Shown here: piece by piece, positions 17,306 through 24,411 of the stretch
Numbering within the stretch: the first letter of the stretch is position 1
Layout: each line of letters opens with the position of its first letter
Assembly: GCF_030812315.1 (NCBI RefSeq)
Contig: NZ_JAUSSM010000005.1
Coordinates: forward strand, 62,001-126,000
Direction: 5' to 3'
Source: Arthrobacter oryzae
GTDB lineage: Bacteria > Actinomycetota > Actinomycetes > Actinomycetales > Micrococcaceae
Length of the DNA stretch: 64,000 nucleotides
Notes under the pieces: generated by a model
Databases searched by the model: none
What the model saw: only the letters and a program-made list of their open reading frames with translations
What the model was told of the DNA's origin: nothing
Translations under genes and position numbers: made by a program

Positions 17306-18381
17306 TTACCAGCTCACACCGGAAGTGGTTTGGACGTTCAGCCACGGTCCTGCCGGGACATCTGCGCGGTCAACAAACCTCCAGGAGACGTGATCGCCGC
17401 TGCCGTCCAGCTCGGCAAAGCCGAGGCAGCCGTTCAGTGCGGGAGAAACATCCATTCCCGCGCCCTGGGTGCCGTCGGCGGAGAAGTCGGTGTTGGCCGG
17501 GCGGGCATCGGCCGCACCGAAGACATAGTTCGCGTCATGGTATTCGGACCCGCTGGAAGGACCGGCATCTTCGATCTGCCCGTAGCAGACATTGCCGTTG
17601 GGACCGGTCATCTGCACCCAGCGGTTCTTCATGTACGAGTAGTTGCCGTCTGCGCAGTGGTCGACACCGGTGGCGGCGTTGTCCGCGGCAGCCCACGGGA
17701 TGACCTGGCAGCGCTGCTGGAACGCGACGCTGTCATTGACGTCGTCATAGGGCAGGTCGAGGTAGAACGGGTTCTCCAGCGGAGCGGGCTGGTTCTTGGG
17801 GAAGTACCCGTTGGAGGCGTCGCGTGCTTCCGTGGCGCACGTGAACGAGCTGCCGGAGCCGGAGCTCACGCCGTCGCAGCCGCCGTAAATGCTGCCGGGG
17901 CAGCCCGAGGCCGAATCCGGCGTGGTTCCGGCATTGATCCCGGTGTGTTGGAAGGCCCACTGGCCGTTGTATGTCGAACAGACCTGGGAGCCGTCGGCAA
18001 GGTTGGCGTTGAAGATTTCGCCCACCCAGAAAGTGGTGCTCACGACGTTGGTGTGCAACGGGTACTTGCTGGCGGCCGGTGCGGCGGCGGGGGCTGCCGC
18101 TGCCACGGCAACGGTGGCAGGAGCTGCAGGAGCTGCTTCCTGGGCGGAAACGGCAGCGGGTGCAGGTTCCTCGACGGGAGCCGCAGCCGGAGCCGAACTA
18201 GGTGACGGTGATGTCTTCGCCGTTGCCGGCGCTGCTTCTGCGCTGGCCGATGAAGGACTGGTGGAGGCCGACGGGCTCGGCGCCGTTTGCGCGGCGCAGC
18301 CGGCGGTCAATACTCCGATAAGGAGGATCAACACAGCCATGATTGGGGTGGTCATGTGTTTCATTTTTTTATTGGGATACA
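17306..18381 (-). CDS. Lipoprotein with Ala/Pro/Ser-rich linker and probable double-psi beta-barrel domain
   Basis: The N-terminus carries lysines, a hydrophobic stretch and a lipobox (GVLTAGC). The ATG at 18381 (MYPNKKMKHM) is preferred, with 18363 and 18355 as alternatives; no clear Shine-Dalgarno helps. About 85 residues of Ala/Pro/Ser/Glu-rich low-complexity linker lead into a ~240-residue domain starting KYPLHTNVVSTTFWVGEIF, strongly similar to the gene at 9802. IEDAGP and MDVSPALNGCLG suggest the RlpA-like barrel (inference). This copy has more cysteines (CSTYN, SGCPG, GGCDG, CATEA, QRCQV, DHCADG), probably disulfides. It converges on the synthase gene, sharing the terminator at 17239. 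Confidence 0.78.
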
Positions 18382-18640
18382 TATCTGTCGGGGACATTAA
18401 CAGGGTTGGCCGATGCCCGTTAAAGGGCACGCCAAGTACGGGTCATGACCGCCAGATCGGCGCGGCTGTGGCCGCGCCGAAAAATCGTTGCCGGAGTGAA
18501 AACCAGCTGCGCCGCTTACTCCCCAGAAGCAGCCAGCGGGACCGTCAGGAGACCCGTAGAGACCGTTAACACCCGCTCCACTTTACACGGATGCCTGTGG
18601 GTAGCCTGAACGGTCCTGCGGGAGGCGGGCCGGGATATTC

Positions 18641-18690
18641 GAGTAGTCACTACTCACGCCAACACAACCAGTAGCTAGGTAGCGTAGGAC
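18641..18690 (+). promoter_or_regulatory. Promoter P3 with GAGTAG(N)CTACTC operator-like element
   Basis: GAGTAGTCACTACTC (18641-18655) has perfect 7-bp arms around one base. Read as the shared element it is GTAG (18643-18646), N4, TACTC (18651-18655). It is followed after exactly 24 nt by a -10-like TAGCGT (18680-18685), the same geometry as P1 and P2. The start codon lies 5-11 nt further, so the message is leaderless or nearly so. The remainder of 18382-18640 holds a GC-rich hairpin near 18458-18479 and nothing else recognised. Confidence 0.6.
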
Positions 18691-18696
18691 TTGCTA

Positions 18697-21444
18697 ATGC
18701 CGGCAGATGGGTTGGGGGCGGTCCGGAACTTCACGCTCCGCGGCAAAGGAATCGACGCAACCATGGACGTTTGGGCAGGAAATTCACCTTTCCCCCGGGT
18801 CATTCGGGTGACCGAACTGCGGGCGGCCATCGACGAACTCACCGGCTCCGAGAGTTCAGGAGTCATTGTTACGGGGGCTGCCGGCTCAGGCCGGACCAGG
18901 CTCCTTGCCGCCGCCGCTGAGGCGCTTTCCGGACAGCTGACAGTTATCGCCCACAACATTCCCGAATCCTGCCGCCGGATGAAGTTCGGCATCGGCAGCG
19001 TGTTGGCGCCGGCCTTGCCCGCCGGGTTCAAGGTGTCTCCGCTAACCATTGTCAGGGCCTGCCGCGATGCCCTGCGAAGCCAGGACCCCGGAGCAACCGG
19101 GATCCTGCTGGTCCTGGACAATGTGGACCACCTTGACGGCACATCGCTGTGGGTCCTGAACCAGCTTCTCGCAGAGCCGGACATCAAGATGCTGGCAAGC
19201 CACCGTTCCGACCGGCAACTGCAGATGGAACTGATGGAATCCGTGGTGGCCAGGCAGCTGTCCGTCGTGACCCTGGAGGAACTGACGCTGGAACAGCTCC
19301 GGACCTTCCTTGAGTACCGCTTGCCTGCCCGGCCCTGCCGCAACCTGGTGCGGGACATCCACGCGGCCTCCGGCGCCAACGCGTTAACGGCCAGTTGGCT
19401 CGTCGAAGAAGCTTTGGCGGGCGGGCAGATTGTGGAGCATGACGGCAGTTGCGCCATGGCCCATCCACCGGGACCGGGTGAAGCGCGGCAATTTGACCTG
19501 GCCCGGCGGCGGATTGAGGCCCTCCCGCCGGTCCAGCGCCAAGTGGTCGAATTCCTGGCGGCTGCTGATCCGGCTCCGCTGTCCGTCCTTGCCAGGGCGG
19601 TGCCGCCGGAGGCGCTGGCCGCATTGGAACAGCGCCACGTGATCCGACTTCAGATCAGAAGCGACGGCGGGGCGGACGTCACCCTGAACCACGAGGTCGA
19701 GGCCAGCGCTGCCCGGCATTTCCCCGGCGGGGTGAAGCCGTTGGAGATGCAGGACAAAGCTTCCGCCATCTCCGGCCGTCCGGGTGAGGAGTCGCTGTGG
19801 GATCTCCTGCGGCGGGTGGAGGCCGCATTGGAAGCCGGATGGGCTGTTCCGGACCTGGATCTCCTGGCTGTGGCCACCACCGCAAACAACCTCTATGACA
19901 GCGAGCGGGCGCTGCGGGCGGCCCAAACCATCAAGGCACCCGAGCTCCAGCTGATGGCGCAGACGGAGGCCGCCCGTGCCCTGTTCCACTCCCGGCAGTA
20001 CGGCAAGAGCGCGGAGCTGCTCCGAACCCTCGTGGAAACGACGCCGGCAGTCCTCAGCATTGAGTTCGCCCGCGCCGTGGCACTGCTTCTGCAGGCGTTG
20101 ATGCCGACGGATCCCGGCCGCGACGCGCTCAACTCGGTGCTCGACACGGCAAGGCGGCGCTTGAGCCTGGCGGCCGCCGCATCGGTTGGTGATACGGCAG
20201 CCGACACCTACCAGAACGCCGTCCAGGATGAGCTGGACGTCCTGCAGCTGTTCCTGGAGGCACGGGAAGGAAACTGGCCCAGCCCGGGCGGGGAACTCTT
20301 CCACCGGCTCTGTCCCGCCGGCTTCTGCGAAGCCGGACACACCGGTCCTGACCACGCACCGGGAACCCACGCCGGCATCCTGCTCCTGGCGCTGGCCTCG
20401 CAGGGACTGTCCGTACGGGGAAAGTCCGCTGACGCCGTCGAACTTTCCACCCGGGCGCTCAACGCGGTGGAGCGCCTGCCACGGTGCAGCGTTGATCTCC
20501 ACTCCACGGTGCTGACCATCCACGCCTCCAACCTGACGAGGGTGGGGTGCGTTCCCGGGGCCGCGGCCGAACGTCCCGGCAACAACTGGATGAGCTATCC
20601 GGGAGGTCCTCTTCAACTTTTCCGGGCCATGATGTTCTGCCGCCACGCAGCCGCCGGCCGTGCAGCGGGGCCCGCACACGGTGCGGGCGGCGGAACCACC
20701 GGTGACCCGGATGACCTGCTTGCTCTCACGCTTGGCGCGCAGGCCACGGCCGACTGGCTGGCGTGGGACCTGGCGCAGGTGCCCGGGCGTGCGGTTTCGC
20801 CGGCAGACGGCAGGGCCACCGACGGCGACGTCGCGGCCAAGCTCGCCGAAACCTACGCCGCCGTGGCCCGGCCGGCCGTTACCGGGGCCGCAGGTCCGCC
20901 CCCGAGGACCCTCCGAAAGCCCGCCAAGGCGCCCGGCGGCGGCAGCAGGGGCCGCAGGGCACTGGAACTCCTGAACCTCGGGGTGACGGCACGGCCTGAG
21001 AAGCCGGGCATTGAACAGGCCGCCGACGGGGCACCCGAATGGCGGTGGTCGAGCGATGGAAACAGCGGGCCGGTACCCCGTGAAGCCCTGCCCCGTGAAG
21101 CCCTATCCGGTGAGCCGCTGCCCGGTGAGCCGCTGCCGGGCGAACCGCTGGAGTGGCTGCCCGGCGGCGGGGGCCGGCGGGCCGGACGGAGCGCCGAGCG
21201 GACTTCCGGCGGAGCAGCGAAGAACAGGCTGGCCGTGGCCGACCCCGCCAGGCTTTCACTGCGGGAACGTGAAGTGGCAGTTCTTGTCGTCTCAGGCATG
21301 GGGAGCGCCCGCGTCGCGGCGGAGCTCGGGATCGCTGTGAATACGGTGAACGCCCATCTGCAAAGGATCTACGGCAAACTTGGGGTTTCCCGGCGCCAGG
21401 AGCTCGCTGAACTGTGGAAGAGCCTGGACGGGGCAGGGCAGTGA
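18697..21444 (+). CDS. ATPase-like LuxR family transcriptional regulator with Walker A Lys-to-Arg change
   Basis: ATG 18697 is taken; TTG 18691 is possible because promoter P3 leaves almost no leader. The ~915 residues open with an AAA/STAND-like domain. Its P-loop reads GAAGSGRT (60-67), with Arg where Lys is expected, while Walker B (GILLVLDNVDH) looks normal. Nucleotide hydrolysis may therefore be weak (inference). Helical repeats follow, then a low-complexity segment with five 5-residue repeats (REALP / GEPLP type). The protein ends in a LuxR HTH (LSLREREVAVLVVSGMGSAR, NTVNAHLQRIYGKLGV). Carrying the same promoter element as the polysaccharide genes, it may be autoregulated or act in a cascade with the paralogues at 1-4558. 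Confidence 0.85.
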   Translation: MPADGLGAVRNFTLRGKGIDATMDVWAGNSPFPRVIRVTELRAAIDELTGSESSGVIVTGAAGSGRTRLLAAAAEALSGQLTVIAHNIPESCRRMKFGIGSVLAPALPAGFKVSPLTIVRACRDALRSQDPGATGILLVLDNVDHLDGTSLWVLNQLLAEPDIKMLASHRSDRQLQMELMESVVARQLSVVTLEELTLEQLRTFLEYRLPARPCRNLVRDIHAASGANALTASWLVEEALAGGQIVEHDGSCAMAHPPGPGEARQFDLARRRIEALPPVQRQVVEFLAAADPAPLSVLARAVPPEALAALEQRHVIRLQIRSDGGADVTLNHEVEASAARHFPGGVKPLEMQDKASAISGRPGEESLWDLLRRVEAALEAGWAVPDLDLLAVATTANNLYDSERALRAAQTIKAPELQLMAQTEAARALFHSRQYGKSAELLRTLVETTPAVLSIEFARAVALLLQALMPTDPGRDALNSVLDTARRRLSLAAAASVGDTAADTYQNAVQDELDVLQLFLEAREGNWPSPGGELFHRLCPAGFCEAGHTGPDHAPGTHAGILLLALASQGLSVRGKSADAVELSTRALNAVERLPRCSVDLHSTVLTIHASNLTRVGCVPGAAAERPGNNWMSYPGGPLQLFRAMMFCRHAAAGRAAGPAHGAGGGTTGDPDDLLALTLGAQATADWLAWDLAQVPGRAVSPADGRATDGDVAAKLAETYAAVARPAVTGAAGPPPRTLRKPAKAPGGGSRGRRALELLNLGVTARPEKPGIEQAADGAPEWRWSSDGNSGPVPREALPREALSGEPLPGEPLPGEPLEWLPGGGGRRAGRSAERTSGGAAKNRLAVADPARLSLREREVAVLVVSGMGSARVAAELGIAVNTVNAHLQRIYGKLGVSRRQELAELWKSLDGAGQ
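21076..21150 (+). repeat. Five tandem 15-nt repeats inside the LuxR-type gene
   Basis: Five imperfect 15-nt units run head to tail (starting at 21076, 21091, 21106, 21121 and 21136). They encode pentapeptides of the pattern P-R/G-E-A/P-L just before the C-terminal HTH domain. Unit number can change in frame, altering linker length. Confidence 0.8.
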
Positions 21445-21567
21445 TGCCGGGCGGAACCCGCGCCGGTCAATAGTGGGACAATTGAGGAGTAGCACCGCGG
21501 ACCCAAGCGGTGTGCCTGGCCGCGGCACTGAGCTGTCGGCAGGTCTTGCCTATCAAGGAGCTCCAGT

Positions 21568-22899
21568 TTGGTCATGGTATCCACTCCCGCTACCGCAGAC
21601 ACCCAGGTCGCGCTAAGCGAAGTCGAGGTCCTGCGTATCCGCAACGACTTCCCGGTGCTGGATCAGGAAGTCAACGGCAGCCCCCTCGTTTACCTGGATT
21701 CCGGTGCCACGTCGCAGAACCCGCGCAGCGTGCTCGAAGCCGAGCAGGAGTTTTACGAACTGAGGAATGCGGCGGTGCACCGCGGCGCCCACCATCTGGC
21801 CGTCCAGGCCACCGACGCGTTTGAGGACGCCCGGGCAACCGTGGCCGGCTTTGTGGGCGTTGCGGAGGACGAGCTCGTCTGGACCGCCAATGCCACTGCC
21901 GGGCTCAACCTCCTTGCGTACGCCTTCTCCAACGCCAGTATCGGCACTGTCGGCGGCGAGGCCGGCCGTTTCGCCCTCGGCCCCGGGGACGAGGTGGTGG
22001 TGACGGAAATGGAACACCACGCGAACCTGATTCCGTGGCAGGAACTCTGCCGGCGCACCGGAGCCACGCTCAAGTTCATCCCCATCGACGACGACGGCGC
22101 GTTGCGGCTTGAGGAGGCGTCCCGCCTTGTCACCGGACGCACCAGGATCCTTGCCTTCACACACGCGTCGAATGTGCTCGGAACCATCAACCCGGTGTCC
22201 GAGCTCGTGCGGCTGGCGCGGGCAGTGGGCGCCCTGGTGGTGCTGGACGCCTGCCAGTCCGCGCCGCACCTACCCTTGGACTTCAAGGCCCTCGACGTCG
22301 ATTTCGCCGTTTTCTCCGGCCACAAGATGCTGGCTCCCACGGGCATCGGCGGCGTCTACGGGAGGCGGGAACTCCTGAACGCAATGCCACCGTTCCTTAC
22401 CGGAGGCTCCATGATCACGACCGTGACGATGGAAAAAGCCGAGTACCTCCCTGCGCCGCAGCGGTTCGAAGCCGGCACACAGCCCATCTCGCAGGCGGTG
22501 GCGCTCGCTGCTGCGGCGAACTACCTGCGCGAAACAGGCATGGAACGCATTGCCGGCTGGGAAGCCTCCCTGGGCCAGCGGCTGGTCCGCGGGCTGAGCG
22601 CCATCGACGGTGTCCGCGTCGTGGGGCCGGCGGCAGGCGTTGAACGGCTCGGCCTGGCCGCCTTCGACGTTGCCGGCGTGCACGCGCACGACGTCGGACA
22701 GTACCTGGACAGCAAGGGCATCGCCGTCCGCGTGGGGCACCACTGCGCGCAGCCGCTCCACCGCCGGCTGGGCCTGACCGCCACCACCCGGGCGAGCACG
22801 TACCTGTACAACACCACTGACGAAGTGGACCTCCTGCTTGAGGCTGTAGCCCAGGTCCGGCCCTACTTCGGTGTAGCGGGCGCGGGGGCATCCAAATGA
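21568..22899 (+). CDS. sufS: Cysteine desulfurase, SufS type
   Basis: This class V aminotransferase-fold PLP enzyme releases sulfur from cysteine for iron-sulfur cluster assembly. The PLP lysine lies in FSGHKML (Lys253) and the persulfide cysteine in GHHCAQPLH (Cys393, counted from the TTG). The histidine-rich NLIPW/HH region typical of SufS is present. AAGGAG at 21555-21560 is 7 nt from TTG 21568 and 13 nt from ATG 21574, so TTG may be the true start. Its stop overlaps the sufU start (ATGA). SufB, SufC and SufD are not in the window. Length 443 residues is normal. Confidence 0.92.
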   Translation: MVMVSTPATADTQVALSEVEVLRIRNDFPVLDQEVNGSPLVYLDSGATSQNPRSVLEAEQEFYELRNAAVHRGAHHLAVQATDAFEDARATVAGFVGVAEDELVWTANATAGLNLLAYAFSNASIGTVGGEAGRFALGPGDEVVVTEMEHHANLIPWQELCRRTGATLKFIPIDDDGALRLEEASRLVTGRTRILAFTHASNVLGTINPVSELVRLARAVGALVVLDACQSAPHLPLDFKALDVDFAVFSGHKMLAPTGIGGVYGRRELLNAMPPFLTGGSMITTVTMEKAEYLPAPQRFEAGTQPISQAVALAAAANYLRETGMERIAGWEASLGQRLVRGLSAIDGVRVVGPAAGVERLGLAAFDVAGVHAHDVGQYLDSKGIAVRVGHHCAQPLHRRLGLTATTRASTYLYNTTDEVDLLLEAVAQVRPYFGVAGAGASK

Positions 22900-23381
22900 G
22901 CGCGCTGGATGCGATGTACCAGCAACTGATCCTGGAGCATGCGAAGACCCGCAGCGGATCAGACCTGACGGCTGACCAAGCCGCGGCCATGCCTGAACAA
23001 GCCGGGGTGGGGCAGTGTCATCAGCTGAATCCGGTCTGCGGCGACGAGATAACGCTTCGCCTTGAGCTGGAGGCGGCCGGAACGCAGCCGACTGTGAAAG
23101 GCATCCACTGGCACGGAGACGGCTGTGCCATCTCAATGGCCTCCGCCTCAATACTGACCGAACTGTCCGAAGGGGCGACGCCGGGGGAGCTGGATGAAAT
23201 GATCGGCCATTTCAGGGAGCTCATGCGCTCACGCGGCCGGTTGGAGCCGGACGAAGAAATCCTGGGTGATGCGGCGGCCCTGGCGGGCGTGGCAAAGTAT
23301 CCGGCCAGGGTCAAGTGCGCCATGCTGGCGTGGGTGGCTGCCGAGGACGCCCTGCGGCAGGCCGTATCCACCAGCAGTTAG
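22896..23381 (+). CDS. sufU: SufU-type sulfur-relay protein (iron-sulfur cluster assembly)
   Basis: SufU takes the persulfide from SufS through a zinc-bound site. The zinc ligands are all visible: Cys48 and Asp50 in NPVCGDEI, Cys77 in GDGCAISMASAS and Cys141 in RVKCAML. The ~18-residue insertion between the first two regions that separates SufU from IscU is present. The protein is 161 residues, and its ATG overlaps the sufS stop, a normal two-gene unit. Its last 4 bases overlap the end of the convergent HTH gene. Confidence 0.93.
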   Translation: MSALDAMYQQLILEHAKTRSGSDLTADQAAAMPEQAGVGQCHQLNPVCGDEITLRLELEAAGTQPTVKGIHWHGDGCAISMASASILTELSEGATPGELDEMIGHFRELMRSRGRLEPDEEILGDAAALAGVAKYPARVKCAMLAWVAAEDALRQAVSTSS

Positions 23382-23602
23382 GTGCGGCCAGCGTCCGGGT
23401 TCTCTTCATCCGCCAGTGTTGAGTGGTGCTGGACGTAGTCTTCGATGGCGTGCTCGGGGACCCGGTAGGACCTGCCGAACCGGACTGCCGGCAGATCGTG
23501 CGCCTTGACGAGCCGGTACACGGTCATCCGCGAAAGCCGCATGACTTCTGCGACCTCGGAAACTGTGAGGAAACGGGTATTGGAAAAACCTTCAGCGGCC
23601 AC
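23378..23602 (-). CDS. Small excisionase/MerR-like helix-turn-helix DNA-binding protein
   Basis: This 74-residue protein begins at GTG 23602 behind GGAGAG. The core FLTVSEVAEVMRLSRMTVYRL plus the wing motif RFGRSYRVPEHAIEDYV is a winged HTH_17 domain of the excisionase/BldC-like group. A ~14-residue acidic tail ends the protein. Such stand-alone proteins in actinobacteria are often developmental or housekeeping regulators rather than phage excisionases, and no integrase is near. Target unknown. It faces sufU, overlapping it by 4 bases at the 3' end. Confidence 0.82.
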   Translation of the reverse strand: MAAEGFSNTRFLTVSEVAEVMRLSRMTVYRLVKAHDLPAVRFGRSYRVPEHAIEDYVQHHSTLADEENPDAGRT

Positions 23603-23743
23603 TGTTCTCAGCTCTCCTGCGACGTAGTTCGATCCTGAGGACGTACTTGAATCCTGAGATAAACGTCGCTGAGCCGATCGCCGATCTTACCGCTACTTTA
23701 TGGCATGGTGAGCTTGATGTGAAGAGCGCACAGCAATGGGGAT

Positions 23744-23793
23744 AAAGACAAGTAGTGACTACTCTAGTGGCGTCCGGGGCGTCCCAGTAGCCT
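23744..23793 (+). promoter_or_regulatory. Promoter P4 with shared element, leaderless
   Basis: AAAGAC (23744-23749), two bases, GTAG (23752-23755), TGAC, TACTC (23760-23764), a 23-nt gap and TAGCCT (23788-23793) reproduce the P1/P2 order. AGTAGT-G-ACTACT is itself a palindrome. The ATG of the small gene begins 7 nt after the -10 box, so the transcript probably starts at the start codon. The stretch 23603-23743 shows nothing else recognisable. Confidence 0.6.
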
Positions 23794-23799
23794 CTTAAT

Positions 23800-23937
23800 A
23801 TGGCTGATATCCAGGACGACGGTGAATGGCGGCAAACGCAGCACAGGATTCGCAGGGCGGAAATTGTGTGCGTTATAGCGCTGGTGGTGCTTACGGCGCT
23901 CACCATCATTGCCGGCTTCTCGGATTTTGTCCGGTAG
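23800..23937 (+). CDS. 45-residue small membrane protein
   Basis: The frame reads MADIQDDGEWRQTQ, then a basic stretch (HRIRRAE), then one strongly hydrophobic helix (IVCVIALVVLTALTIIAGF) and a short tail. It looks like a single-pass membrane peptide with a charged cytoplasmic N-terminus. There is no Shine-Dalgarno, but a -10-like TAGCCT sits exactly where a leaderless transcript would start at the ATG, and the shared activator element lies upstream. No known family was recognised. Regulation in common with the polysaccharide genes is inference from promoter P4. Confidence 0.62.
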   Translation: MADIQDDGEWRQTQHRIRRAEIVCVIALVVLTALTIIAGFSDFVR

Positions 23938-23975
23938 CTCCGAAGGGGTGGGATATCAGGCAGTGCAAACAAAAA

Positions 23976-24001
23976 CTCCGGCAGGTGGGGACCAACCGGA
24001 G
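23976..24001. terminator. Shared terminator between two convergent small genes
   Basis: CTCCGG (23976-23981) pairs with CCGGAG (23996-24001); the loop can form an inner GGT/ACC pair. AAAAA on the left gives a T tract for minus-strand transcripts, and CTTTG follows on the right. Its position after both small frames supports both as genes. Confidence 0.6.
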
Positions 24002-24026
24002 CTTTGATTGTGTTGTGGAAATTTGA

Positions 24027-24158
24027 TTAGTGGGGAAATACAAGAATTACCCACGCGATAAGCCCCAATAGAGTAAGGGCGAAATATAACGACCAATTTC
24101 TACGGTCGTTTTTACGGTGGCTTCCGTGCCAAACCCGCTCCATATCGTTCGCATCCAT
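24027..24158 (-). CDS. 43-residue small membrane protein
   Basis: The frame starts MDANDMERVWHGSHRKNDRR and continues with one hydrophobic helix (NWSLYFALTLLGLIAWVILV) ending FPH. Codons such as TTA, CTA, AGA and ATT are unusually AT-rich for this genome, which suggests relaxed selection or foreign origin. A TAGATT box ends 6 nt before the ATG, so it may be leaderless; no Shine-Dalgarno is seen. A terminator with a T tract on this strand lies 26 nt past the stop. No family recognised. Confidence 0.55.
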   Translation of the reverse strand: MDANDMERVWHGSHRKNDRRNWSLYFALTLLGLIAWVILVFPH

Positions 24159-24411
24159 AGCAGAAATCTATGGCTTATCACGATCAGATAACAGCGTGGC
24201 CTCCACCTCATTTATGCCCCCGCCTACTCCATTTTCCGCGCGAGGTACTCGAGTGTCCGGCGACCGCCGGGTTGTTTCCGGATACGTCGGCTGTCCGGGC
24301 GGGAGGACCGGCAAAGGCGGTAGTCTGGTTGCGCGCCAGCGGTCCGTGCACGTTACGTTCCCGGCTGCGCAATCAGTCAGTCAGGTAGTAGCAGTAGAAG
24401 AGGACCGTCAA

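Noticed and set aside
18458..18479. 9-bp hairpin followed by AAAAA taken as a terminator
   Set aside because: The A run would follow the stem on the plus strand, and no T run follows it on either strand at the right side, so it cannot be an intrinsic terminator; perhaps an operator.
23378..23602. Excisionase-like HTH gene as a sign of an integrated element
   Set aside because: No integrase, attachment repeat or phage gene is near, and such HTH proteins are common chromosomal regulators in actinobacteria.
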